Assembly (NCBI GenBank): GCA_020746835.1
Contig: JAGPNK010000001.1
Location: 1,116,001-1,180,000 of the forward strand
DNA length: 64,000 bases
Source: Stachybotrys elegans
Lineage: Eukaryota; Ascomycota; Sordariomycetes; Hypocreales; Stachybotryaceae
Reading direction: 5' to 3'
Shown here: positions 55,001 through 64,000 of the stretch, one piece after another
How positions within the stretch are numbered: position 1 is the first letter of the stretch
Layout of the letters: every line of letters starts with the position of its first letter
The notes under the pieces: model-generated
Databases searched by the model: none
Seen by the model: the letters and a program-made list of their open reading frames with translations, nothing else
What the model was told of the DNA's origin: nothing
Program-made: the position numbers and the translations under genes

Positions 55001-56257
55001 AGGCAGTTCAGCTGCATGTCGGCATGTCCGTGGAATTACGGAGAAGGTGGGTTCTTGATCCTCGAAGCCGCACAGGAGGCATTTGGGGCTTCGTTAGTGT
55101 TCGCCGGGGAACCTCCTTGGCGTATTGAGTGTAATACTTGAGCTCGTCCAGAACCAGGTCTACGCCACATGACTCTCAGTGATTGTCTGTTTCGAAGCAG
55201 AGCCATGTTGCGCGGTATTTTGTAATGTACAGCAGCAGTATGGGATACGATGTTGACGTCAGGCGGAGCAGCCACATGGGTGACGCAACCATTAACGTCT
55301 GTCATGGTCCAGCATGTTGTGACTCCTGACTGAAGATTTCCTTGTCAAATGTGACCAGCTATATTCTTATCGATCTTATCCATGATATGTGTTCTCCCTC
55401 AAGTGTCAAAAGGCTCCTCGTTTGGATCTGCCCCATTCTAATAGCTGGGATCTTATACATTGTGCTACGCAATAGTACTCGGAGTGTGCAGGATTGGGGT
55501 GCCTATCTACAGGTTTGTTTGTAGGGCAGCTATGTGCCTGTTTGTATTCGGATGTAGTTGGTCATAATGATACTTACTAGGTGATAAGTGAGGACGAGGA
55601 CAGTATGACATTCAAAGGGATAGCAAATGTACGCGTTTATTATCAATTCAATTCTGCTCTTCTCAACAATAACAAAAGCAAAAGGTATATTTAAGAAATA
55701 GAAAGAGAGAAAAGACACTTGCCGCAAAACATCCCATGTTCTTTTCGATCGCCCTCAAATAAGCATGTCTATTAAGTGCATCATCAGATGTAGCTAGTCT
55801 TGTAAACGATTTTCAATATCTTGTCAGTAGAGTATTTCCATCAACCTAGTAAAGAACAGGGCCACATACCAGAAATATCTTTCCTGTACGGCTGCTTTTT
55901 TCAATAGAATTCAGTTGCGCCATGTGGTAGAATTGCAGTCTGGGTTGTATCAATTTCCACCTCAACTGTAGAGTCTCATCATGGCAGAAGCTCACAGCAC
56001 CAAGCATATTGCGCGTCTTAAATTCAATCATCATGTATTTCCTCTTTCGAGGTTGGTTGTGTCCCTATTTATCCACTGCTAGACTTGAAGCAGATCCATC
56101 GGCTATGCCACCCAGAGAAGACAAGACATCGAGTTCCCGTTCAAATAACAAGCAATCGATTAGTGTCCATCTCCCAGCAGATGTTTCCCTTGTGGTTATA
56201 ACCTCCGTTAGATTTTAGTTGTTTGATTCAAGTGAATCTTCATTCTCAACTCTCCGA
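52032..56257. other. 4.2-kb gene-free region
   Basis: No supportable gene. The bZIP promoter and leader occupy the first several hundred bases. A plus-strand frame at 53509-54150 has no domain or coding character. From about 55330 to 56220 the DNA is clearly AT-richer than its surroundings and contains only a 60-codon frame (55342-55524) with a hydrophobic centre. This part could be an old insertion or gene remnant. Short tandem copies of TGATTCC lie near 53460. Confidence 0.5.
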
Positions 56258-56716
56258 TTAGGCCGACTTTTGCTTTGGCGCATCTTGTACGCCAACTCCA
56301 GCCAGGAACGAGACGCGCAGGATGGCAATAAAGGCCGTGAACAGGATATTCCCCAGCTCTTCAGGACGGATCGCCTCCATGTGCATGCGATTTTGCTCCT
56401 TGAGGCTGATGTAGATACTGGACAAGATCCCGATATCGACAAGGAGTACGGCTGCCACAACGAGTCGCCATGCTTTGAGCTCGTGGCTCACGCGGAGCAT
56501 GCCGCCGAGCATGATGCCGACAAAGGCGTACAGGGCGGCGAGTTGGTGGAAGAGGAAGCCTTGGTCACGGTTGTAGGTTGAGAGCGACGCCGGTATGAAA
56601 ACGTCGAGGACGAGCTCGGGCGTGAAGATAAGGCCATACACGGCGAAGAGTAGAGTGAAGGGGTCCAGCCACTTGAACCAGAAGCGGTAAAGGGGGTGGA
56701 TGACTGGTTGGGCCAT
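56258..56716 (-). CDS. DUF7704-type polytopic membrane protein
   Basis: Single-exon gene for a 152-residue protein with about four hydrophobic segments (roughly 18-40, 55-75, 83-103, 125-145). The N-terminal 'IHPLYRFWFKWLDPFTLL', 'SLSTYNRDQGFLFHQLAALY' and 'AWRLVVAAVLLVDIGILSS' match my memory of the fungal DUF7704 family. These are small membrane proteins of unknown function, often near secondary-metabolite or accessory genes. The start at 56716 gives the family's usual N-terminus; an in-frame upstream ATG (56884) would add a non-conserved 56 residues. The C-terminus is Lys-rich ('APKQKSA'). Confidence 0.78.
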   Translation of the reverse strand: MAQPVIHPLYRFWFKWLDPFTLLFAVYGLIFTPELVLDVFIPASLSTYNRDQGFLFHQLAALYAFVGIMLGGMLRVSHELKAWRLVVAAVLLVDIGILSSIYISLKEQNRMHMEAIRPEELGNILFTAFIAILRVSFLAGVGVQDAPKQKSA

Positions 56717-58231
56717 GGTGGTGGAAACTGATGGACTAACGGCGGCGGTATTGTAGTGGTGATGACTTGCCGCCCATTGACAGCATGGGATAGAGTTTAT
56801 ACTTGGAGGTAGGCTTGACGTTGGTGTCACAGCAGTGCCGGTTGTCACACTGTCAAAATCGCGGTTATCACATTTTAGCGGCACTAGGCTGGTGGCTCCA
56901 ATGTCCAGGCAACCAGGGATGCAATGTATGGTAGAGTAGACTCGCGCAATGCGCTATCTGGGGGGGATAAGGGTCGCTCGCATCGGGCCCCAGCGATTCC
57001 TTTGGTCTGGTAGTATGGTTCGCGTCTCCTGCGATTATAGCCTGGACACCACGTCGAGCAGGCACAGTACGGAATTTGCCATGCCAGGGCGGGCACAGTC
57101 TCCTTTAGATATATATACACTCTGCGCGTTTGACCTCTTGTCTGTGTCCCGATCAAGAAGGGGACATATGCTCACTCTTGTCTGGGTTGATGGGCAGCAG
57201 AATGTCTTGCTTTAATGGCTCGCACGGGCGCAGTTCCTGTCGCTTCACGGGCGTGTCTCGAACGGGAGCGCGTGGCATATTGGCTGCATTCGACGCGTTA
57301 ATTAGACAATTGGATGGCGTCAACCCTTTCAGCTCTGCCTCTACTTGCTCAGATGGGCAAAGGTGGAAGGGATGGGTTGCGTTGGTGATGGGAGGCTTGG
57401 CTGCTAAATATAGCTGCGTCCTTCGGATAGCTACTTATAGGTACTCCGTATTATGGCTGCGGTCCAACGGCAAACTTGGACCACCGGTGTTTCCAGAAGC
57501 AGCGATTTGGTCGTTTTCTTTTTTCTTATGTCACAAAATGTCAGAAACCCTGCGCGCGACCAGACCAGTAGCCGCCTGTTTTACAGCAGGTAAGCCTGAT
57601 TAGACAGAAATGTGTCTGTGCCAGCGGTGGGTTGGGGTTGTAGTTGATGCATTCGCTGTCTGTCGCAGCGAGGAAACGTCTTGGAATGAGACGAAATGGG
57701 AGACGTATGTACCTACCGGTACGGAGTACCTGTAGTCATGTTGGCATGAGACTTGGACCAGCGCATAATAACATGACGTGGTTCCAAGAAAATGGCAAGT
57801 GCCCAAGTCCCGGTTGCCTGGCCAAGAGTGTCGATTAAACGACCGTTTGGGAAAGACCCACTGGCCGTCGGGTGCATGGTGGACAGTGGCGCCCCAGTTT
57901 AGCAGCCATTGTGGCATTGTGAGTGGCTCAGACAGGTTTTGACTTTCTTTTGGTGGTGGCTTCGTGTCGGGTGCTTCTTGGAAAGGTGCCTCGGGAGTGC
58001 CTGAGGTCGTGTACTGACTGCAGCTGTATGATTCGATTGGTTGCTTAGGCCATCTCGTGTTTGACAATTCACACGTCATGCTGGCCGTGACCCCTGGGCT
58101 AGCCATGGCTTTCACATAATAAGCCCAGCCAGCCGCTGGCCATCGTCTTCTCTCGGATCAACATCTCCCTTCTCAAGCTTCTCTCGCTTAATTCCTCCAA
58201 GCTACTGACTGCTTTGCTACCCAACGCCAAT
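56717..58231. other. Divergent promoter between the DUF7704 and cupredoxin genes
   Basis: No gene is seen. It contains two copies of the over-represented 9-mer (57442-57450 and 57720-57728). A minus-strand frame at 57600-58115 has no domain. Confidence 0.5.
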
Positions 58232-58899
58232 ATGCCTTCCGTCAAGTCCATCATCGCCGCCTCCGCCCTGGCACTGCTGGCCAACGCCGAGACAATCCGC
58301 ATCACGGCCACCAGCGACAACAGGTTCGACCCAGAGACGGTCAGGGCCGCCGAGGGCGATGTCATCGAATTCCACTTTGAGCCGCGAAACCACAGCGTCG
58401 TGAGCGGCGACTACAGGTACCCCTGCTCGGCCACCAATGCCGGCACCGGCTTCTTCTCCGGATTCTTCCCCACCAACGATGGCGAGGCAGTAAGTTGGAC
58501 AAGATATCTGGGTCTTGACGGCATCTAACACCACCACAGGACGAAATCTTCCGCGTGAGGATCAACAACACGGACCCCATCGTGTTCTACTCCTCTCAGG
58601 GCAACGAGTGCGTCGATGGCATGGTCGGCATGATCAACGAGGGCGGCGGCAGGAACCTTACCGACTACCGCCAGCGTGCTGAGGGCGGAACGAGTGCCAT
58701 CACTCCCGGCCGTCAGGCATACGGCGGAGAGCGGGTGGATAGCGACGAGTCGGAGACGGATGATGACAACAACGACGACAACAATGATAATGACAACGAC
58801 AACGACAACGACAACGACGACAACGCTGCTCCTGGTCCGACGCAGGTGCCCATGGTCGGCCTCTTGGGGGTTGTTGGGCTGGCCTTTTTCCTGGCATAA
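58232..58899 (+). CDS. Secreted cupredoxin-like protein, probably GPI-anchored
   Basis: Predicted 205-residue cell-surface protein. Exons are 58232-58489 and 58540-58899 (intron GTAAGT..ACAG). The signal peptide is 'MPSVKSIIAASALALLANAE'. A single cupredoxin fold follows (about 21-130): 'FDPETVRAAEGDVIEFHF', 'RNHSVVSGDYRYPC', 'GFFSGFFPTND'. These are typical of fungal extracellular serine-rich or plastocyanin-like proteins. The copper site looks incomplete: the His of 'NHSV' is present, but where relatives have 'FYC' and 'HC' this protein has 'FYSSQG' and 'NEC'. The C-terminal third is an acidic Asp-Asn repeat followed by a hydrophobic end ('VGLLGVVGLAFFLA'), which suits a GPI signal. The role in the wall is unknown. 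Confidence 0.88.
58763..58823 (+). repeat. GACAAC codon repeat encoding Asp-Asn
   Basis: Imperfect hexanucleotide repeat in frame in exon 2 of the cupredoxin-like gene. It gives an acidic spacer before the GPI signal. Confidence 0.85.
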
Positions 58900-59671
58900 G
58901 TATGATAGGGTTGAAACTCGAGATTGGCGAGCGTGGTTGCCTGGTATGCAGCATCTACCTATACACATAGTTCACATAATGATAATACCCATTTACACAA
59001 ACCATACATGACACACTTCGGTGACGGTTTCAGTGTGTGCCTACCCTAGAGTTTGGGACGGGTGATGTTGGTGGGGGCACAATTAATTTTGCACTGGTCT
59101 GTGGTTGAAGTCTTCATGATCAGCTATTGTAAGAAGTTGATCACATGGCAGAATCTATATGGCATGTGGGTTTGAGGAGTATACGGAGTAAATGGCAAAA
59201 AGTTCATCGTGTCGCGTGACCATAAATGAGATCGTGAAGCCAATTGACGAATGCATCGACTGGCCATATTCCACACAACGGACCCTACTTTTACTCCCGA
59301 ACCAAGCCCTGCTCACTTCCATGCCCTTGAGCCACCAACACGAGAAGCAAAAGGGGCGCATTGCATAATTCATTTCATCTGGTGGGCTCGGCTCGGCCAC
59401 CAGATTTCCGATACAAGCCAAGAGGCATTTCTGACGCTTAATCATCGGCCGTTCACCCGCGCATAACCTCGGCTTGGCGCCGCCGACAACGCCTCGACTC
59501 CACTGACGTAGGCCTTTCCACCTTTTTCTTTGACACTTCGTCCGGATCCATCCTTGCACGAGGAGAGAAAGAATAGGGAAAGGGAATGAATGATATGATG
59601 CCGATGCGCCGGATACAACCTCAACCTCGCCAACACATCGACTCCTGACAAAGGAACAAACACAGCAAAGG
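58900..59671. other. Intergenic region upstream of afg1
   Basis: No gene is seen. One copy of TACGGAGTA lies at 59182-59190. Confidence 0.5.
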
Positions 59672-61416
59672 ATGCACCGCAGCGTACGACCCGCCACGCC
59701 TGCGATGCGCTGGCTGTGCTGCCCGTCACATGCCCCTCGCCAGCAATGCGCTCGCTTCACTACCTCCCGCCCTCTGCCGCCGTGCCGTGCCGTCGCCAGG
59801 CCAAGGCGGCCGCCTGTGACGGCGCAGGCTCCCAGGAATCCCGTGCGCCGACCCCGCGTAGGCGTTCGGGGTATGGCTACGGCCGCGCGCGAGGTGACGT
59901 CGGACTTTGGGCCGCTCCAGGAGTACGACAGACGGGTAGAGGCCGGCACGATACGCAACGACGCCCACCAGAGAGGTCAGCTACCGCTCGCCGCAGATTT
60001 GACTGCCGAGCAACCGTCCGCTGACTGATACGAATGCAGGAATCATTGAGAGCCTCCAGAATCTCCACAATGAGTTGCGACAGTACGAAGCACCACCCGT
60101 CGTCCACCCCAGCCTCGATGTCCTCAAACCCGCCAAGAAGTCGCTCTTCTCCTCCTTCTTCGGCGCCAGCAGCGGCACCAAGGGCGCCATAGGCAGCATA
60201 CCGGACACCCTGCCACGGGGCCTGTACCTGTACGGCGACGTCGGCAGCGGCAAGACGATGCTCATGAACCTCTTCCACGACACGCTCCCCACGTCGGTCA
60301 AGAGCAAGACGCGCATACACTTCCACAACTTCATGCAGGATGTGCACAAGAGGCTGCACAAGGTCAAGATGGAGCACGGCAACGATATTGACGCCGTGCC
60401 GCTCGTGGCGGCCGACATTGCTGAGCAGGGCAACGTGCTCTGCTTTGACGAGTTTCAGTGCACGGATGTGGCGGATGCCATGATTCTCAGAAGGTGATGC
60501 TGCTTGCAACTTGCGCAAACAAAGAAAAGAAGAAGAAAAAAAGGAGAAAGCTGACCGTGTCAGGTTACTGGAATCGCTCATGTCCCACGGCGTGGTGCTC
60601 GTCACCACATCCAACAGACACCCGGATGAGCTGTACAAAAACGGCATCCAGCGAGAGTCCTTCATCCCCGCCATCAACCTCCTCAAGACGCGGCTGCACG
60701 TCATCAACCTCGACTCGCCCACAGACTACCGCAAGATCCCGCGCCCCCCCTCGGGCGTCTACCACACGCCGCTCGACGCGCACGCCAAGTCGCACGCCGA
60801 CAAGTGGTTCCGCTTCCTCGGCGACCCGGACCACTTCGACCCGCAGCCCGAGACGCAAAGGGTCTGGGGCCGCGAGATCTACGTGCCCCGCGTTAGCGGG
60901 CGCTGCGCGTGCTTCACGTTTGACGAGCTCATCCGCAAGCCCAAGTCGGCCGCCGACTACCTCGAGCTCGTGCGCTCCTATGAGGCCTTCATCGTCACCG
61001 ACGTCCCCGGCATGACGATCCGCGAGCGCGACCTCGCCCGCCGCTTCATCACCTTCATCGACGCCGTCTACGAGGGCAACGCCAAGCTCGTCCTCACCAC
61101 CGAGAAGCCCCTCACCGAGCTGTTCGTCTCGCGCGACGAGATTGCCGAGAGCTTGCTCCAGGGCAACAGCACCAAGGAGTCGACCTTGGAAGACGTCATG
61201 GAGGACATGGACAAGAACGTCGAGAAGCTCCAAAAGTCGGAGCTTTTCGCCGGCGAGGAGGAGGCTTTTGCCTTTGCCCGCGCCCTCAGCCGCTTGAAGC
61301 ACATGGAGAGCAAGGAGTGGGTTGAGCGCGGCATGGGGCTCGAGGAGCAGGGTGGCAGGGCAGACAAGGACAGCTGGGTCAAGGCGAGAAGCAGGCAGCT
61401 GGAAGATTCCATGTAG
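59672..61416 (+). CDS. afg1: Mitochondrial AFG1/LACE1-type ATPase
   Basis: Predicted 536-residue P-loop ATPase of the Afg1 family. In yeast and animals this family helps degrade mitochondrial-encoded respiratory subunits. Exons are 59672-59975, 60040-60493 and 60564-61416; the introns (GTCAGC..GCAG, GTGATG..TCAG) join 'DAHQR' to 'GIIESLQ' and 'MILRR' to 'LLESLMSHG'. The first 65 residues are rich in Arg, Pro and Ala and look like a mitochondrial presequence. Walker A is '[11 protein letters not shown]' and Walker B '[16 protein letters not shown]', both diagnostic. '[19 protein letters not shown]' is the sensor region. The C-terminus includes '[17 protein letters not shown]'. The start could be a little further downstream (59705, 'MRWLCC'). 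The second intron is purine-rich before its acceptor. Confidence 0.93.
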
Positions 61417-61555
61417 TTTGGCGGAGCCGGATGTTGATACCTTATAATGTTGATGAAGATCATGCTGGATAGAAAGAGCCGGATAGAGGTACAAGACGCT
61501 CAGAGCAAGGCGCTTATCACTGTTGGGCAATTCATTATATATGGATATCTGGAGC

Positions 61556-62353
61556 TTAATATATTCCTGGGACAAGAAGCCACTTGACCTGACGCCTGAA
61601 GCCAGCCCATTGCTCGCCGTACCTCTCTTGGCAGTACTTGTCCAGCATCGGCACACCTCTTACCGCAAAGTCAACGCCTTGAAATGTAGCCACGAAGAGG
61701 CCGCCGGCAACACCCCACGCTGCTAGAGCATATGCGCTGCGCCAGATGACATAGCCGCCATAATTTATATGCCGGGCGAGCGACCATAGCCCCGAGCGCA
61801 TCACCTTGCCCTTGTTGGCGGGCTTGTCCTTGAACGCCTTGCGCTGGGACTCGGATATGGTCTCGAGAAGAATGCCAACAACGTAGAGCGCAGACCCGAC
61901 GACCTGGTACGCGCTGAGGCTCGGCGCGCCGGGAAACGCTGGACCGTTGGTGGCGCTGCAGGCGGCGCTGAGGAATAAGAGGGTATTGACCGAGTCGAGG
62001 AGTGTATTGTACATCGTTACGGCGATACCGGCACCAACGCCGAAACGCTCCCTGGAGAGGCCGACAAGCCAGTAGATTTGCTTGACTGCAGCGCCTGTAG
62101 ACATGGCCAACACGATGAGGTGTGGCAGAGGCATGTTGAGTCGATCAATGACGGCAATCCCAGTCTCTGTGACTGGTGACGCAATAATCCGGAAGCCAGC
62201 TTTGGCGAGGAGAGTAGTTCCGACGCCGGAGAGAAGATGGTACTGCAGCAGAGGACCGAGGGGACGCAGACCGAGGAAAGTAATGGTGCCTCCAGGGCTG
62301 GGCGAGTAGTCGCCCCGATTGATTAAATCAGCCTTTTCGGTCTTGTCTGCCAT
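61556..62353 (-). CDS. DUF1295 (steroid 5-alpha-reductase-like) membrane protein
   Basis: Single-exon gene for a 265-residue polytopic protein with about six hydrophobic segments. The C-terminal part has the DUF1295/methyltransferase-like signature: 'GLWSLARHINYGGYVIW', then 'YCQERYGEQWAGFRRQVKWL' and the end 'VPGIY'. This group is related to steroid 5-alpha-reductases and isoprenylcysteine methyltransferases, but the fungal members have no proven reaction. The N-terminal 'MADKTEKADLINRGDYSPSPGGTI' is hydrophilic. The 3' end is only about 140 bp from the 3' end of afg1 (convergent). Confidence 0.85.
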   Translation of the reverse strand: MADKTEKADLINRGDYSPSPGGTITFLGLRPLGPLLQYHLLSGVGTTLLAKAGFRIIASPVTETGIAVIDRLNMPLPHLIVLAMSTGAAVKQIYWLVGLSRERFGVGAGIAVTMYNTLLDSVNTLLFLSAACSATNGPAFPGAPSLSAYQVVGSALYVVGILLETISESQRKAFKDKPANKGKVMRSGLWSLARHINYGGYVIWRSAYALAAWGVAGGLFVATFQGVDFAVRGVPMLDKYCQERYGEQWAGFRRQVKWLLVPGIY

Positions 62354-64000
62354 TTTGTTTCTTTTGACCAGACGTTCATAATAGGATGGACAACTGGTCC
62401 ATTTTAAACAAACCTACCTGTGATACCAACCGGCATTGAGAGAGCGGTCAAACTTTCAATGGTAAGCAGATGCGATTTCGATCTTGGCCCGGCCAAAGAC
62501 GAATGCCCGAGCTCCGACAGAAAGCCGGACTCCATCGGACGAACTCAGAACAAGCAACTAAGCTCTGTGTATAGCGTCACTGACATTTTCATACAATTGA
62601 TTGACTTGCGCCATGTCATATAGCTGGTGCCCCTGATCAAGGCCCATGGCACCGGGCCCTGCATGGCCGTAAAAACGTGGCATATGATGCAGTGGTAGCG
62701 AGCGAGCCTGCATTCGAGTAGTCAAGGCGCAGATGAGACGAACTCGTGAAACGTGGGGAAGCCCATCCGATCTGGCAGGACAAGAACATCGTTTCAAGGG
62801 CCCCGTAGCAGCACAAGCAGTGGCCGAGCAGAAACAACAATGACGACGTGTTCCAAGTTTGGGGTGCCACCGCTAATGATGATTGTCTATGTGACGACGC
62901 GGCTGGCGAATGCCTCGACCTCGGGGCATGGGGCGAGATCAGGATCGTCGGTGCTCCAGGAGCCCATCTCGCCGGAAGCTCGAGATGGTGAAACAGAGAG
63001 ATTGGAGGAGAAGGAGGAGGGATGGATTTGGAATTGGAATCCGACGCGGCCATCCGCATGGGCACGGCGTGGGACCCGGTGCATTTCGTGGAAACCCTCT
63101 GCAGGGCTCTCTACGTCATGCCGCGAGGGCATTTCGGCATAGCGAGGATGGGATATCACGGCAGACGGCGACGAAGCCAAAAAGCCGAGGGGGTCGACGA
63201 GGCGAAATTGTGATCACTGCATTTCGTCCCTCTTGGTGCAGACGCCAAACCCCAGGAGGGCAAGGCGGGGCGGATAGCGTGTTTCATACCCCGGCGCTAG
63301 CATCTTGGGAAGAGAAAGAGCGAGAGGCAGGGCGACGTCTACGAAATGAAGGCCACCGTCCCGATTCCGGGGTTATCAACCACCTACCTACTATGTAGGT
63401 ACTGTAGTGTATAATTATCGTACATCATATCAACGTACGTAGATTGGTTGCAAGATGGGTGGTAATTATCGCATAAGCGGTTGGCAGCTGAGCGCGAAAA
63501 TAATACCCTTGCAAACGGTGGCCGGGCGGGGATGGCATTGACGGAATGGAGAAGAGTTGGGAAGGGACTTTGGAGGCTGGACGCCGCAATTCGCCATGGG
63601 CCTCATGTGGTGAGCAGGCGGTGGTATAGGTGCGCGCGCCGGCATTATTCTCTGCATTGCATAGCATTGTGCCGGAGGGGACATGTCATCTTATCCCATC
63701 ACTCACTCATCTCGCATCTCGTCACATCACGAGGAAGAGGGGGGCGGCAAGGCGGGTTTGTTTGATCGGCAGTGGCCATGACAGAGACAATCCAATACAA
63801 TCCGTATTCCTCTGTGGCCCCCTGACTCTGATTCTGACCGTTTCCGCCGCTTCCACGGGTTGGTGGTGTTTTTTTCTGCCCCATCTCTCCCGCCATCGTA
63901 ACCGAATAATTGCTGCCAGCCACGCCACCGTCAACGCATCGCCCATCGAAATCGTCTGATGGTACTGGCCGCCCGTCAGGCGAGGCGAGGCGAGCTGAGC
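62354..64000. other. Right edge, no gene supported
   Basis: This is the promoter of the DUF1295 gene next to 62354, then DNA with only short overlapping frames. TACCTACCTA-type strings occur at 63380. A gene could begin just outside the window. Confidence 0.5.

Noticed and set aside
1..64000. tRNA, rRNA or CRISPR features
   Set aside because: By eye I found no T-arm/anticodon arrangement, no rRNA segment and no regularly spaced repeat array. A tRNAscan or Infernal run would be decisive.

Overview
The window is nuclear DNA of a filamentous ascomycete (Pezizomycotina), most likely Sordariomycetes and probably Hypocreales. Three things support this. Genes carry short 45-75 nt introns with GT(A/G)AGT-type donors and CTAAC-type branch points. 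Coding DNA is GC-rich. The gene set is typically fungal: a Fox2-type beta-oxidation protein, a fused carbamoyl-phosphate synthase/aspartate transcarbamylase, Ppg1, an Ecm11-domain protein, fungal bZIP and DUF7704 genes. I cannot name the species. No RNA gene, CRISPR array, plasmid or intact transposon was found.

Layout. 1-2348: no gene seen. 2349-9045: a histidine phosphatase (+), then a mitochondrial carnitine/acylcarnitine carrier (-) and an Msc2/ZnT5-like zinc transporter (-). 10928-19533: a dense housekeeping block with Alg1 mannosyltransferase (+), a Ubc7/UBE2G1-type E2 (-), spliceosomal Snu23 (-), diphthine synthase Dph5 (+), an Ecm11-domain protein (+) and a Tda10-like P-loop kinase (-). 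20282-25530: the peroxisomal multifunctional enzyme Fox2 (+) and an RNF216-like RBR ubiquitin ligase (-). 25531-29736: a decayed SF1 helicase-like gene with tandem and flanking duplications. 29737-35429: the pyrimidine gene Ura2/pyrABCN (-). 36533-38864: Pdx3 (+) and a cyclin (-). 38865-43414: a 4.5 kb gap. 43415-46725: two small secreted-protein paralogues (-). 47964-52031: a small conserved membrane protein (-), Ppg1 phosphatase (+) and a bZIP factor (-). 52032-56257: a second gap. 56258-62353: a DUF7704 membrane protein (-), a cupredoxin-like GPI protein (+), the Afg1/LACE1 ATPase (+) and a DUF1295 membrane protein (-). 62354-64000: nothing supported.

Shared pathways. The carnitine carrier and Fox2 both serve fatty-acid use: Fox2 makes chain-shortened acyl-CoA in peroxisomes and the carrier brings acylcarnitine into mitochondria. 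Both have CCTCGG-type elements upstream, the core recognised by FarA/FarB/Ctf1 regulators. The E2 and the RBR ligase both belong to ubiquitin signalling but are not adjacent. The rest is an ordinary fungal gene mix with no operon-like logic.

Most notable items. (1) The Ura2-type protein lacks the dihydroorotase-like domain that sits between the synthase and transcarbamylase parts in yeast Ura2. The same gene shows an apparent 1-bp frameshift and a non-AG splice acceptor. (2) Two cysteine-poor, Leu/Asn/Gln-rich secreted paralogues share an identical 32-nt terminal coding exon layout. (3) A long hydrophobic segment lies inside the IBR region of the RBR ligase. (4) The cupredoxin-like protein has lost copper ligands. 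(5) The 9-mer TACGGAGTA is strongly over-represented between genes.
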